In this document: positions 25,429 to 35,192 of the stretch, in pieces
How the letters are laid out: each line of letters starts with the position of its first letter
Position numbering within the stretch: position 1 is the first letter of the stretch
Assembly (NCBI GenBank): GCA_947453065.1
Contig: CANGFJ010000003.1
Location: forward strand, 1-43,728
Length of the DNA stretch: 43,728 nt
Origin: Pseudomonadota bacterium
GTDB lineage: Bacteria; Pseudomonadota; Gammaproteobacteria; Steroidobacterales; Steroidobacteraceae
Reading direction: 5' to 3'
Translations under genes and position numbers: made by a program
Notes under the pieces: generated by a model
Told to the model about the DNA's origin: nothing
The model's database searches: none
The model's input: only the letters and a program-made list of their open reading frames with translations

Positions 25429-27825
25429 ATGGTCTTGCATCGAAATCTGATTCTGGGTGCTGTGGTGTTCGGCAGTCTGGCCCTGCCTGCCCTTGCGGCA
25501 GGGCCTCCCGCCGGGGCCGGCCACGGCACGGTCGGCGAGCAGTCCTGGGCGATGCTCGAAGAGTTCTGCAGCGACTGCCACAACACCGTCGACTGGGCTG
25601 GCAGCGTGGCCTACGACACGATGACGCCCCAGAGCATCCCCCAGGAATCCAAGGTCTGGGAAGCCACCATCCGCAAGATGCAGGGACGGCTGATGCCGCC
25701 TCCCGGCAAGCCGCAACCCTCCCAGGCGCGCATCGATCAGGCCGTCCACTGGCTGGAAACGACGCTCGACACGGCTGCGACCCAGACGCCCCATGCCGGC
25801 TTCGTCGGCGTTCAGCGGCTGAACCGCAGCGAATATGCCAACACTGTGCGCGAACTGCTGGGCGTGGAGATCAACGCCAAGGACCTGTTGCCGCCCGAAA
25901 GCCGCGTCGACGGCTTTGAGGACGTGGCGGCCGCCCTGAGCGTGTCGCCCTATTTCGTGGACCAGTACCTCAGCGCCGCACGCACCGTAGCGCGCCTGGC
26001 CCTGGGCGATCGCCAGCCCAAGGTCACCAACGCGTTCTACCCGTCGCCCGGTGGCGACCAGGACAGCTACGCCGCCGGCATGCCGCTGGGCAGCCGCGGC
26101 GGCATGCGCTTCCGTCACCACTTTCCGGCCGACGGCGATTACCGCTTCAACGTGCTCGACCTGGACGTGGGGCTGTACCCCTGGGCCGCGGAAACGCGGC
26201 ACACGCTGGTGCTGCTGCTGGATGGCCGCGAGATCTTCCGGCAGAACGTGGGCGGTCCGGCGGATCTGGCGCTGGTGGACCGTGAAGGCGCCGATGGCCG
26301 CCGCAAGGTCATGGACCGCTTCCAGAACATCCCGGCCCGCGTCACGGCTGGCACGCACGAGGTCATCGTCACCTTCATCGACCGGGCACACGCGGAGTCC
26401 GATGAAGTCACGGGCGGCGGCGGCGGATTCGGGGGCCCCGGCAGTGGCTTCGGTCGACTGCGCGTGCCGCGCCTGCTCGATGGCATCCAGGTGATCGGGC
26501 CTGCCGGCAACGTCACGCTCGCACGCATGGCCAGCCGGCAGAAGATCTTCGTCTGCGAGCCGCAGGTCGCCCCCGAAGAGAAGGCCTGTGCGGAGCGCAT
26601 TGCCACGAACCTGGCCAGCTGCGCCTACCGCCGGCCTGCGACGGCCGCCGATGTCGCGCTGCTCCTGCCCTTCTACGAAGCCGGCCGCAAGAACGGCGGC
26701 AGCTTCGATGACGGCGTGAAACAGATCGTCACCGCCGTGCTCTCGAGCCCCGACTTCCTGTACCGCGCGGTGCTGCCACCCCAGGGGAACGCAGCGGCCA
26801 AACCGTTGAGCGATCTGGAACTGGCCACGCGCTTGTCGTTCTTCCTGTGGAGCCAGAGTCCTGACGAAGAACTGCTGCGTGTGGCCACCGCCGGTGAACT
26901 GCAGAAGCCCGCCATGCTGGAGGCGCAGGTGCGTCGCCTGCTGGGCGATCCGCGCGCTGTCGCGCTGATCAAGGGCTTTGCGCTGCGCTGGCTCAATCTG
27001 GATGAACTCGACCAGATCGAGCCTGACCCGAAGCTCTTCCCGCAGTTCACGCCAGCACTGCGGCAGGATTTCTCGGAAGAGGTACAGCGCTTCGTGCAGA
27101 GCACGTTGCTGGGCAACCAGAGCGTGCTGCGACTGCTGTCGTCGGACGAGACTTATCTGAACGAGCGCCTGGCACGTCACTACGGCATCAACACGGTCTT
27201 CGGGCCGCAGTTCCGTCGGGTGCAGCTGACCGACAAACATCGCTACGGGCTGCTGGGCAAGGGCGCAGTGCTGCTGCGCACGTCCTATGGCGACCGCACG
27301 TCGCCGATCCTGCGCGGCGCCTGGGTGCTCGACAAGCTCATGGGCACGCCACCTGCCCCGCCGCCGCCGGGCGTGAACACCGACATCTCCACGCCAGAAG
27401 GACAAAAGCCCAAGACGCTGCGGGCGCGGCTGGAAGTGCATCGCAAGACCCAATCCTGCAACCAGTGCCATGGCGTGATCGATCCGATCGGCCTCTCGCT
27501 CGACAGCTTCGATGCGATTGGCCGCTGGCGCGATTTCGATACGGTAGCGCAGGAGCCCATCGACCCGGCCACGATCCTGGCCACGGGCACGCCAATCACT
27601 GGCGTTGACGGACTGCGCGAGGAACTGCTGCGCCGCCCCGAGATGTTTGTGCTGTCGCTGACCCGCAAGCTGATGATCTATGCAACCGGGCGCGAGCTCG
27701 ACCCGCAGGACATCCCGCAACTGCGCGCGGTCATCCGCGATGCGCAGCCGCAAGACTACCGGTTCTCTGCACTGGTGCTGGGCATCGTCAACAGCAACGC
27801 ATTTCGCCTTCAGGCCCAGAGGTAA
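25429..27825 (+). CDS. DUF1592/DUF1588/DUF1585 domain c-type cytochrome-like protein
   Basis: CSDCHNT and CNQCHGVIDPIGLSLDSFDAIGRWR; FVGVQRLNRSEYANTVRELLGV; LATRLSFFLWSQSPDEELL; LTRKLMIYATGREL, the multi-DUF organisation of this family. Confidence 0.92.
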   Translation: MVLHRNLILGAVVFGSLALPALAAGPPAGAGHGTVGEQSWAMLEEFCSDCHNTVDWAGSVAYDTMTPQSIPQESKVWEATIRKMQGRLMPPPGKPQPSQARIDQAVHWLETTLDTAATQTPHAGFVGVQRLNRSEYANTVRELLGVEINAKDLLPPESRVDGFEDVAAALSVSPYFVDQYLSAARTVARLALGDRQPKVTNAFYPSPGGDQDSYAAGMPLGSRGGMRFRHHFPADGDYRFNVLDLDVGLYPWAAETRHTLVLLLDGREIFRQNVGGPADLALVDREGADGRRKVMDRFQNIPARVTAGTHEVIVTFIDRAHAESDEVTGGGGGFGGPGSGFGRLRVPRLLDGIQVIGPAGNVTLARMASRQKIFVCEPQVAPEEKACAERIATNLASCAYRRPATAADVALLLPFYEAGRKNGGSFDDGVKQIVTAVLSSPDFLYRAVLPPQGNAAAKPLSDLELATRLSFFLWSQSPDEELLRVATAGELQKPAMLEAQVRRLLGDPRAVALIKGFALRWLNLDELDQIEPDPKLFPQFTPALRQDFSEEVQRFVQSTLLGNQSVLRLLSSDETYLNERLARHYGINTVFGPQFRRVQLTDKHRYGLLGKGAVLLRTSYGDRTSPILRGAWVLDKLMGTPPAPPPPGVNTDISTPEGQKPKTLRARLEVHRKTQSCNQCHGVIDPIGLSLDSFDAIGRWRDFDTVAQEPIDPATILATGTPITGVDGLREELLRRPEMFVLSLTRKLMIYATGRELDPQDIPQLRAVIRDAQPQDYRFSALVLGIVNSNAFRLQAQR

Positions 27826-27830
27826 CCCGG

Positions 27831-29180
27831 ATGTTCCTGACCAAAAAACACCTCTCGCGCCGCACGGTGCTGCAAGGCGTCGGCGTTGCGGTGGCCTTGC
27901 CGCTGCTGGACGCCATGATTCCAGCCGCCACCGCACTGGCCAAGACTGCGGCAGCGCCGAAGCTGCGCGCGGGCTTCTTCTACATTCCGCATGGCGCCGT
28001 GATGGGCAACACCTCGCACGGGCCGGCCATGGATCACTGGACGCCCAGCGGCGCGGGCGATGCGTTTGCGCTCAGCCCGATCTTGTCGCCGCTGGAAAAG
28101 TACAAGCGCTATGTGACCTCCTTCAGCAATCTGGAGAACGAGGTCAGCAAGAATTCTGTGCACACGCTGAACCCGGCCACCTGGCTCAGCTGCACGGCGC
28201 CCAAGACCGACTCCGCGGGTGCCGACATGGCGCCCACGCTGGACCAGCTGATTGCGGCCCGCATCGGACAGGACACGCCGCTGCCGTCGCTGGAGCTGGC
28301 GTCCGAGACGACGCTGCAGGTGGCCAGCTGCGGTGGCAGCACCAGCCGCTGCTACTACAGCAGCACGCTGTCGTTCCGCAATGCGCACTCGCCCCTGCCG
28401 ATGGAATACAACCCGCGCAAGGTGTTTACGCAGCTCTTTGGTGAAGGTGACACGGCTGAAGAGCGTGCCGCCCTGATGCAGCAGACGGCCAGCATCCTCG
28501 ACCTGATTAAAGAGCGCACGGCACAGCTGAAGCGGGAGCTGGGCGCGGCCGACCGGGTCACGCTCGACAACCACCTGGAGAGCGTGCGTGAGATCGAGCG
28601 ACGCGTCGAGAAATCGCAGGCAAAAGACGTAGGCACGCTGACGCTGCCCAAGGCGCCGCCCGGCGAACTGGATAACTTCGATGCGCAGGTGAAGCTGCAG
28701 TTCGATCTGTTGGCGCTGGCCTACCAGACCGACCTCACGCGCGTGGCCACCTACATGATGGTGTCCGAAGGCACCAATCGCACCTACAACCACATCGGCG
28801 TGCCCGATGCCTTCCACCCCTTGTCGCACCACGCCAATGACGTGGAGCGCCTGGAGAAGCTGGTGAAGATCCAGCGTTACCACGTGGAGCGTTTCGCGGA
28901 CTTTGTCGCCAAGCTGGCCGCCACGCCCGATGGAGACGGCTCGCTGCTGGATCACTCGGTGTTCCTGTACGGCTCGAACATGAGCAACAGCGACCGCCAC
29001 AGCAATTACCCCCTTCCCAACATTCTGGTTGGTGGCGGCAACGGCACGCTGAAAGGCGGGCAGCACATCGCGCTGCCGGCGCACACGCCGCTGGCGAACC
29101 TGCACCTGACGATCCTGAACAAGGTCGGCATTGCGCAGGAACGCTTCGCCGACAGCACCGGCCTCATCCGGGAGGCGTGA
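27831..29180 (+). CDS. DUF1552 domain protein, putative Tat-exported
   Basis: N-terminal SRRTVLQGVGVAVALPLLDAM (Tat-like); AGFFYIPHGAVMGN; MVSEGTNRTYNHIGVPDAFHPLSHH; adjacent to the DUF1592 gene as is usual for this pair. Confidence 0.9.
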   Translation: MFLTKKHLSRRTVLQGVGVAVALPLLDAMIPAATALAKTAAAPKLRAGFFYIPHGAVMGNTSHGPAMDHWTPSGAGDAFALSPILSPLEKYKRYVTSFSNLENEVSKNSVHTLNPATWLSCTAPKTDSAGADMAPTLDQLIAARIGQDTPLPSLELASETTLQVASCGGSTSRCYYSSTLSFRNAHSPLPMEYNPRKVFTQLFGEGDTAEERAALMQQTASILDLIKERTAQLKRELGAADRVTLDNHLESVREIERRVEKSQAKDVGTLTLPKAPPGELDNFDAQVKLQFDLLALAYQTDLTRVATYMMVSEGTNRTYNHIGVPDAFHPLSHHANDVERLEKLVKIQRYHVERFADFVAKLAATPDGDGSLLDHSVFLYGSNMSNSDRHSNYPLPNILVGGGNGTLKGGQHIALPAHTPLANLHLTILNKVGIAQERFADSTGLIREA

Positions 29181-30121
29181 TGACCATTTTTAACGATCGA
29201 CGTCGCGTCCTGCAGGGCAGCCTGGCCGCTGTGGCCAGCCTGTCGCTGGCGCCCGCTGTGTTTGCGAAGGCCACGACGGCTACTCAACGTCCGCTGACAA
29301 CGCGACTGACCGACCGGCTGGCGGTCATCGGTGGCGTGGGGGCCAACGTGGTGGTGCTGACCGGCGCGGATGGGCTGCTGCTGGTGGACAGTGGCGCAGC
29401 CGAACACGCGGCAGCCCTACGCGGGCAGTTGCAGCAACTGGCCGGCACGCTGCCTGTACGCACGCTCATCAACACGCACTGGCATGCGCAACAGACGGGC
29501 AGCAACGAGGCCTTTGGCAAAGCCGGCGCCCAGGTCATTGCGCAGGCCAAGACCGCGCAGCGTCTCTCCACCGATCAATACCAGCCGGCGCAGGACCGCT
29601 ATGTGAAGGCCTTGCCAAAGCCGGCGCAGCCCGGCAGGCGATTCCACCTGCAGGACAGGCTGGACGTTGCCGGCGAAACGCTTGAACTGGGCTACCTGCT
29701 CGAAGCCCATACCGATGGCGACTGCTTCGTGCACTTCCGCAGCGCCAATGTCATCGCCGTGGGCGATGCCGCCTCGCCGGAGCGGGACCCGATCCTGGAC
29801 TGGTATGGCGGCGGCTGGCTCGGCGGGCGCATTGATGGCCTTTCTCAGCTGATTGCACGGGGGAACGAGGCCACGCGCTATGTGCCGGCGCAGGGACCCG
29901 TTGTCGGCCGCACTGAACTGCAGGCCGAACAGGCGTTGCTGGAGACGGTCTTTGCACGCATGACCGAGTTCGTGCGCAAGGGCTACAGCGCGCAGGACAT
30001 CCTGGCGGCGGGCGTTCTGAACGGACTGCCGCGCACGCTGAACGATCCACAGACCTTCGTCGAATCGGTGTTCAAGGGCTTCTGGGCCCATCACAACACG
30101 CTCTCTCCGGATGTCGTATGA
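29177..30121 (+). CDS. MBL-fold protein with degenerate metal-binding motif, putative Tat-exported
   Basis: RRRVLQGSLAAVASLSLAPAVFA leader; NTHWHAQQTGSNEAF in place of NTHWHxDHTGGN; EAHTDGDCFVHFRSANVIAVGDAAS. Confidence 0.85.
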   Translation: MMTIFNDRRRVLQGSLAAVASLSLAPAVFAKATTATQRPLTTRLTDRLAVIGGVGANVVVLTGADGLLLVDSGAAEHAAALRGQLQQLAGTLPVRTLINTHWHAQQTGSNEAFGKAGAQVIAQAKTAQRLSTDQYQPAQDRYVKALPKPAQPGRRFHLQDRLDVAGETLELGYLLEAHTDGDCFVHFRSANVIAVGDAASPERDPILDWYGGGWLGGRIDGLSQLIARGNEATRYVPAQGPVVGRTELQAEQALLETVFARMTEFVRKGYSAQDILAAGVLNGLPRTLNDPQTFVESVFKGFWAHHNTLSPDVV

Positions 30122-31656
30122 CGGGACTTTCCATGAAACGCTGCGTGCTCGGAATGTTGGGTTGGCTGCTGCTCTCTGCTACCGCGATGGCAGCGGATGA
30201 ACGCTCACTGCTGGAGGTCACCCAGGCCGGTGACCATGACGCGGCCCTGCGCCGGATCGCCGGCGGCGCCGACGTGAACGCCGCGCAACCCGACGGCACC
30301 ACGGCCTTGCATTGGGCGGCTTACAACGACGATGACGTGCTCGCGCAGGCGCTGCTGGCCAAGGGCGCCAGCGCGCAGGTACGCAACCAGTTCGGCGTCA
30401 CGCCACTGACCGAAGCCGTGAAGGTTGCCGATGTCGTGCTGGTACGTCGCCTCATCAAGGCCGGCGCCCGCGCCGACGCGGCCAACGACGATGGCGAAAC
30501 CGCGCTGATGCTCGCCGCTCGCACGGGTGTGGTGGAAGTGGCAAAGGAACTGCTGCAGCACGGCGCCAAGGTCAACGCGCAGGAACAGTGGCGTGGCCAG
30601 ACGGCGCTGATGCGCGCTGCCGCCGAAGCGCGGGCCGACATGACGGCCTATCTCATCAGCCGCGGTGCCGATGTCGAGGCGCGGGCCTTCGTGAACGACT
30701 GGGCGACGCAGTTCACCAACGAGCCGCGTGCCCAGTACCGGCCCACCGCCGGGTTGACGCCGCTGCTCTTTGCCAGCCGCGCAGGCTGCGAGCCCTGCGT
30801 GCTGGCCTTGCTCAAGGGCCATGCCGACATCAACCGTCCGACGCCCGATGGCGTCACGCCGCTCATGGTGGCGCTGGACAACTTCCACTTCGACCTGGCG
30901 CGGGTGCTGCTGGCACACGGGGCCAACGCCACGCTGGCGGACTGGTGGGGTCGCACGGCGCTGTATGTCGCCACGGACATGAACTCCTATGGCGGACCGG
31001 GGCGCACAGCAGACGAGAAGGCCACGGCGCTGGACCTGATGCAGCAACTGCTGGCCAGCGGCGTGGACCCGAACCCGCAGCTGACCCTGCACCGTCCCGG
31101 GCGCGGCGCCAACAGTGGCCGCTTTACCGATGACCTGCTCACCGTCGGCGCCACGCCGCTGCTGCGGGCGGCGATTTCCTGCGACACCGATGCCATGCGC
31201 GTGCTGCTGTCGCACGGCGCCCAGGTCGACCTGCCCAACGCCATGGGCGTCACGCCGTTGATGGCGGCAGCCGGCATGGGCATTTCGATCCGCGACCCGC
31301 GCGGCAATCTCAGTGGCGACGTGCAGGGCAAGGCTGTGGCGGCAGTGGAAGTGCTGCTCAAGGGCGGCGCCGATATCAACGCCCGCGTGACCGACACCAG
31401 CGGCCACACGGCGCGCATTGCCCGTCCCAGCACCCTGACCAACCGGCAGGGCCAGACCGCCCTGTTTGGCGCGATCAACTGGGGCTGGCCGAAGGTCGTG
31501 CAGTACCTGCTGGAACACGGTGCCCGCGTGGACATCACCGATGCGGCCGGCAAGACGCCGCTGGATGCCATCGCCGGTGCGGCCGGTGGCCGCGACCACA
31601 AGAACGTGGATGAGGTGGCGAGCCTCATCCGCGCCGCGAGCAAGGCCGGCGCCTGA
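30118..31656 (+). CDS. Ankyrin repeat protein, exported
   Basis: Signal peptide GMLGWLLLSATAMA; many ankyrin repeats (DGTTALHWAAYNDDDVLAQALLAKGA etc.); start overlaps the MBL stop. Confidence 0.93.
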   Translation: MTGLSMKRCVLGMLGWLLLSATAMAADERSLLEVTQAGDHDAALRRIAGGADVNAAQPDGTTALHWAAYNDDDVLAQALLAKGASAQVRNQFGVTPLTEAVKVADVVLVRRLIKAGARADAANDDGETALMLAARTGVVEVAKELLQHGAKVNAQEQWRGQTALMRAAAEARADMTAYLISRGADVEARAFVNDWATQFTNEPRAQYRPTAGLTPLLFASRAGCEPCVLALLKGHADINRPTPDGVTPLMVALDNFHFDLARVLLAHGANATLADWWGRTALYVATDMNSYGGPGRTADEKATALDLMQQLLASGVDPNPQLTLHRPGRGANSGRFTDDLLTVGATPLLRAAISCDTDAMRVLLSHGAQVDLPNAMGVTPLMAAAGMGISIRDPRGNLSGDVQGKAVAAVEVLLKGGADINARVTDTSGHTARIARPSTLTNRQGQTALFGAINWGWPKVVQYLLEHGARVDITDAAGKTPLDAIAGAAGGRDHKNVDEVASLIRAASKAGA

Positions 31657-31676
31657 GGCCGGGCCGGCCGGGAGGG

Positions 31677-31778
31677 CTAACGCTCGGCTTTCTTGTCGCG
31701 CTTGGCAGCCTTCTTTTCAGCCGGCGTCTTGGCGGCTTTCTTCTTGGTCTCTTTCTTCTTGTCCAGGCCCTTGCCCAT
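31677..31778 (-). CDS. 33-aa lysine-rich small protein
   Basis: Read directly from the minus strand: ATG...TAG = MGKGLDKKKETKKKAAKTPAEKKAAKRDKKAER. Absent from the supplied ORF track (below length cutoff). Confidence 0.6.
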   Translation of the reverse strand: MGKGLDKKKETKKKAAKTPAEKKAAKRDKKAER

Positions 31779-31834
31779 GGTCGCTGCTCCTGTTGTGCTG
31801 TGCGGCTTCCAGTATAGGCACGCAGGCCAAAACG

Positions 31835-32614
31835 ATGACATCTAAACCCGTGCTGACGACAGACGAACCACCGGCCTACCGCGTCGAACGACCCGAGGGC
31901 GCATCGCCCCTGCTGCTGGTGTGCGATCACGCCAGCCGTCGACTGCCGCAGTCGCTGGGCACGCTGGGCCTGGGCGACGCCGAGCTCGCCGCGCACATTG
32001 CCTGGGACATTGGGGCGGAAGCGGTTGCGCAGCGCTTATCAGAACGGCTGGATGCCACGCTGCTGCTGCAGAACTATTCGCGGCTGGTCATCGACTGCAA
32101 CCGGCCTCCCACGGCAGCCGATTCGGTGCCCCAGGTCAGCGGTGGTATTGCCATCCCCGGCAACCAGGGCCTGGATGCCTCAGACCTCAGCCGCCGTCGC
32201 ACCGCCATTTTCGACCCGTACCAGGCACGCCTGCGCAACCTGCTGAACCTGCGCGCCGCCGCGCGCCAGCAAACCGTGCTGGTGGCGGTCCACAGTTTCA
32301 CGCCGAACTACCTGGGCTTCGAGCGGCCCTGGCACACGGGCCTGATGTATCACCGCGACACGCGCCTGGCGCAGGCGCTGCTGACCCTGCTGCGCGCTGA
32401 CCCAGGCCTGTGCGTGGGCGACAACGAACCCTATGCGATGGGTGACCTGACCGACTACACCTTGCCCGTGCACGGGGAGTCACGACGAATTCCCCATGTG
32501 GGTATCGAAATCCGTCAGGATCTGGTGAGCGACGTCGCGGGCCAGCACGCGTGGGCCGAACGGCTCGCGCTGCTGCTGCCCCAGGCCGTGGAGGCCCTTT
32601 ACGCACGAGGCTGA
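31835..32614 (+). CDS. N-formylglutamate amidohydrolase family protein
   Basis: LLVCDHASRRLPQSLGTLGL...HIAWDIGAEAVAQRLSERLDATLLLQNYSRLVIDCNRP, FGase signature; ATG 31835. Confidence 0.92.
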   Translation: MTSKPVLTTDEPPAYRVERPEGASPLLLVCDHASRRLPQSLGTLGLGDAELAAHIAWDIGAEAVAQRLSERLDATLLLQNYSRLVIDCNRPPTAADSVPQVSGGIAIPGNQGLDASDLSRRRTAIFDPYQARLRNLLNLRAAARQQTVLVAVHSFTPNYLGFERPWHTGLMYHRDTRLAQALLTLLRADPGLCVGDNEPYAMGDLTDYTLPVHGESRRIPHVGIEIRQDLVSDVAGQHAWAERLALLLPQAVEALYARG

Positions 32615-32618
32615 CGCC

Positions 32619-33425
32619 ATGCTGATCCGCGCCGGCTACGAGATGGTCTACGACTTTCCCCAGGTCACGCCGCTGATCCTGATGGTGAACATCCACTACA
32701 GCCGCGCTGCCGACCTGGTGCAGCCGGAGCAGCTGGTGACCGAACCGGTGGTGGATACCCGTGCCTACCGCGATGGCTTCGGCAATTGGTGCACGCGGCT
32801 TGTTGCACCACCGGGCCGTTTGCGGGTTGCCGCCAGCGCCCTGGTGCGTGACAGCGGACTGCCCGAACCCATTGCGCCCTTCGCGCTACAGCATGCCGTG
32901 CAAGACCTGCCCGACGACACGCTGGTCTTCCTGCTGCCCAGTCGCTATTGCGAATCCGACCAACTCAGCGATGTCGCGTGGACGCTCTTCAAGCACACGC
33001 CGCTGGGCTGGGCGCGTGTGCAGGCGGTCTGCGATTTCGTGCACGGCCATCTGGTCTTCGGGTACGAGCACAGCAGCCCGTTCAACACCGCGGTGCGCGC
33101 GTTCCATGAACGCAAAGGCGTGTGTCGGGACTTCGCGCACCTGGCCATTGCTTTCTGCCGTGCGCTGAACATCCCGGCGCGCTACTGCACCAGCTACCTC
33201 GGCGACATCGGCGTGCCCGCCGTGGATGCACCGATGGATTTTGCGGCGTCGTTCGAGGCCTACCTGGGTGGCGCGTGGCACAGTTTCGATCCGCGCAACA
33301 ACACGCGCCGCGCGGGGCGCCTGCTCATTGCACGCGGACGCGATGCGGCCGACGTGGCGATCAGCACCGCGTTTGGCGTGAACACGCTGGTGAGCTTTAA
33401 AGTGTGGACAGAGCAGGTGGGATAA
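32619..33425 (+). CDS. Transglutaminase-like protein
   Basis: GVCRDFAHLAIAFCRALNIPARYCTSYL...DFAASFEAYLGGAWHSFDPRNN: Cys/His/Asp triad motifs of bacterial transglutaminase-like proteins. Confidence 0.92.
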   Translation: MLIRAGYEMVYDFPQVTPLILMVNIHYSRAADLVQPEQLVTEPVVDTRAYRDGFGNWCTRLVAPPGRLRVAASALVRDSGLPEPIAPFALQHAVQDLPDDTLVFLLPSRYCESDQLSDVAWTLFKHTPLGWARVQAVCDFVHGHLVFGYEHSSPFNTAVRAFHERKGVCRDFAHLAIAFCRALNIPARYCTSYLGDIGVPAVDAPMDFAASFEAYLGGAWHSFDPRNNTRRAGRLLIARGRDAADVAISTAFGVNTLVSFKVWTEQVG

Positions 33426-33437
33426 AGCGCCTGCCGC

Positions 33438-35192
33438 TTAGCCTTCGACAAGGCCTCCACTGCGCCGCACGCGCCGCCGCACCGTCTCGCCCAACACCCC
33501 GACATCCGGCGCCAGCAAGGTAAAGCGCTGCTTGGCGCGCGTCAGTCCGGTGTACAGCAACTCGCGCGTGAGTACGGGTGCGCCCTTGGCGGGCAGCGCC
33601 AGCAGCAGGTCGGGCCACTCGGAGCCTTGCGACTTGTGCACGGTCATCGCAAAGACGGTCTCCACCTCATCGAGGCGCGAGGGCAGCACCCAGCGCAGCC
33701 GGCCTTCGGCATCGCGGAAGGCGACACGCTTGCCGCCGTCGCGGGGCAGGCAGAGGCCGATGTCACCGTTCATGAGCTTCAGCGCGTAATCGTTGCGGGT
33801 CACCATGACGGGGCGGCCGACGTACCAGCTTTCGCGGGCGTCAAAGCCAAAGGCCTTTTCGACCTGGGCGTTCAGGGCCCGCACGCCCTCGGGCCCTTCG
33901 CGCAGCGCGCAGAGGACCTGGAATTGGCCAAAGTCTTCGAGGAGTGCGAGTGCGGTGGCGTCGTCGCAATCGTGGCCCGAAGCGCGCAGGGCCTCACAGC
34001 GCGCACGCCACGCTGCCCAGCCCTGGCGGACGACCTTGGGCCACTGCGCACGCAGGTCGCCGGCGAGGCGGCGCACCGGGTCGGCGGTGCCGGGGGACCA
34101 GGCGGGCAAGGCCTTGAAGTCGTGGGCGACAGCCTCCGCGTCACCGGCGTTGACGCGTGCGGCCCAGTGGCCGATTGCGCTGTCGGCGCCAAAGCGCTGG
34201 CTGTGGGTCAGCGTCACGGTCTGGTCGGCCAGCGACGCACGGGCACAGAGCTGTGCAAGCACGGCACCGGCCTCCACGGAGGCGAGCTGGTCCTTGTCGC
34301 CGAGCAGGATCAGCCGGGCGCCCGGGGGCACGGCCGTCAGCAGGCTGGCCATCATCCCGAGGTCGATCATGGAGGCTTCGTCCACCACGACGGCGTCGGC
34401 GATGAGGGGCGCCAACGGGCGGTCGGCGTCATCGCCCCGCAGGCCCAGCAGTTTGTGGAGGGTGGTCGCCTCGGTGGGTACGCCCTCGGCGTAGCCGGCC
34501 GGCAGCTGGGCCAGTTGCTTGCCGATGGACTCGACGAGGCGGCTGGCGGCCTTGCCGGTGGGCGCGGCCAGGCGGGCAACGAAAGGCTGGCCGCGGTCGC
34601 GGGCGGCAGCGGCCAGCAGGGCGAGCAAGCGGACGACCGTGGTCGTTTTGCCCGTGCCCGGCCCCCCGGTCACGAGCGTGAAGCGCTGGCGGGCGGCCAC
34701 CTCGCAGGCTTTCTTTTGCAGCGTGACGCCCGTGCCGGTCATGCCCTGGAACAGCGCATCGAGCCGTTCGCCCAGCCGGGCGGGCGGGTCGAGCGGTAGC
34801 GTCTGCCGCTCGGCCAGGCGGGCGAGGATGGTCTGCTCTGCCTGCCAGGCGCGACGCAAATAGAGCCGGCCGGCACCCGCCGCGCCGGCCAGGACCAGCG
34901 GGCTGGTCGGGCCGCCCTGGCACCAGGGCAGGCTGGCTGCGGCGCTGACCAGGTCTGCCGGCAGCAGGCTGAGCGCATCGGTTTTCCAGCCGAGCAGCTC
35001 TGCCGGCGACGCGGCCAGGGCGGCCAGATCGAGGCAGGCATGACCCCGTCCGTACTGGTGGCTGGCCAGCGCCGCCAGCCACAGGTGGCGGGGGTCGGCG
35101 CTGGGTTGGCGGACCGCCAGGAAGCGGGCGAAGGCCTGGTCGAGGGCGGTCAGCGGGTCACCGGGAATCGCGGGCAGGGTCACTGGGGTCAT
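33438..35192 (-). CDS. recD: Exodeoxyribonuclease V subunit alpha
   Basis: Walker A VTGGPGTGKTTTV, VVDEASMIDLGMM, LLGDKDQLASVEAG, MTVHKSQGSEWP; directly downstream of recB with ATGA overlap. Confidence 0.95.
   Translation of the reverse strand: MTPVTLPAIPGDPLTALDQAFARFLAVRQPSADPRHLWLAALASHQYGRGHACLDLAALAASPAELLGWKTDALSLLPADLVSAAASLPWCQGGPTSPLVLAGAAGAGRLYLRRAWQAEQTILARLAERQTLPLDPPARLGERLDALFQGMTGTGVTLQKKACEVAARQRFTLVTGGPGTGKTTTVVRLLALLAAAARDRGQPFVARLAAPTGKAASRLVESIGKQLAQLPAGYAEGVPTEATTLHKLLGLRGDDADRPLAPLIADAVVVDEASMIDLGMMASLLTAVPPGARLILLGDKDQLASVEAGAVLAQLCARASLADQTVTLTHSQRFGADSAIGHWAARVNAGDAEAVAHDFKALPAWSPGTADPVRRLAGDLRAQWPKVVRQGWAAWRARCEALRASGHDCDDATALALLEDFGQFQVLCALREGPEGVRALNAQVEKAFGFDARESWYVGRPVMVTRNDYALKLMNGDIGLCLPRDGGKRVAFRDAEGRLRWVLPSRLDEVETVFAMTVHKSQGSEWPDLLLALPAKGAPVLTRELLYTGLTRAKQRFTLLAPDVGVLGETVRRRVRRSGGLVEG

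Noticed and set aside
25372-27936. 854-aa minus-strand ORF opposite the DUF1592 gene
   Set aside because: Very long but shows no domain signature and lies antisense to a convincing multi-domain protein; long open antisense frames are expected at this GC content.
27810-29105. 431-aa minus-strand ORF opposite the DUF1552 gene
   Set aside because: Antisense shadow with compositionally biased sequence.
30205-31599. 464-aa minus-strand ORF opposite the ankyrin gene
   Set aside because: Repetitive appearance simply reflects the ankyrin repeats on the other strand.
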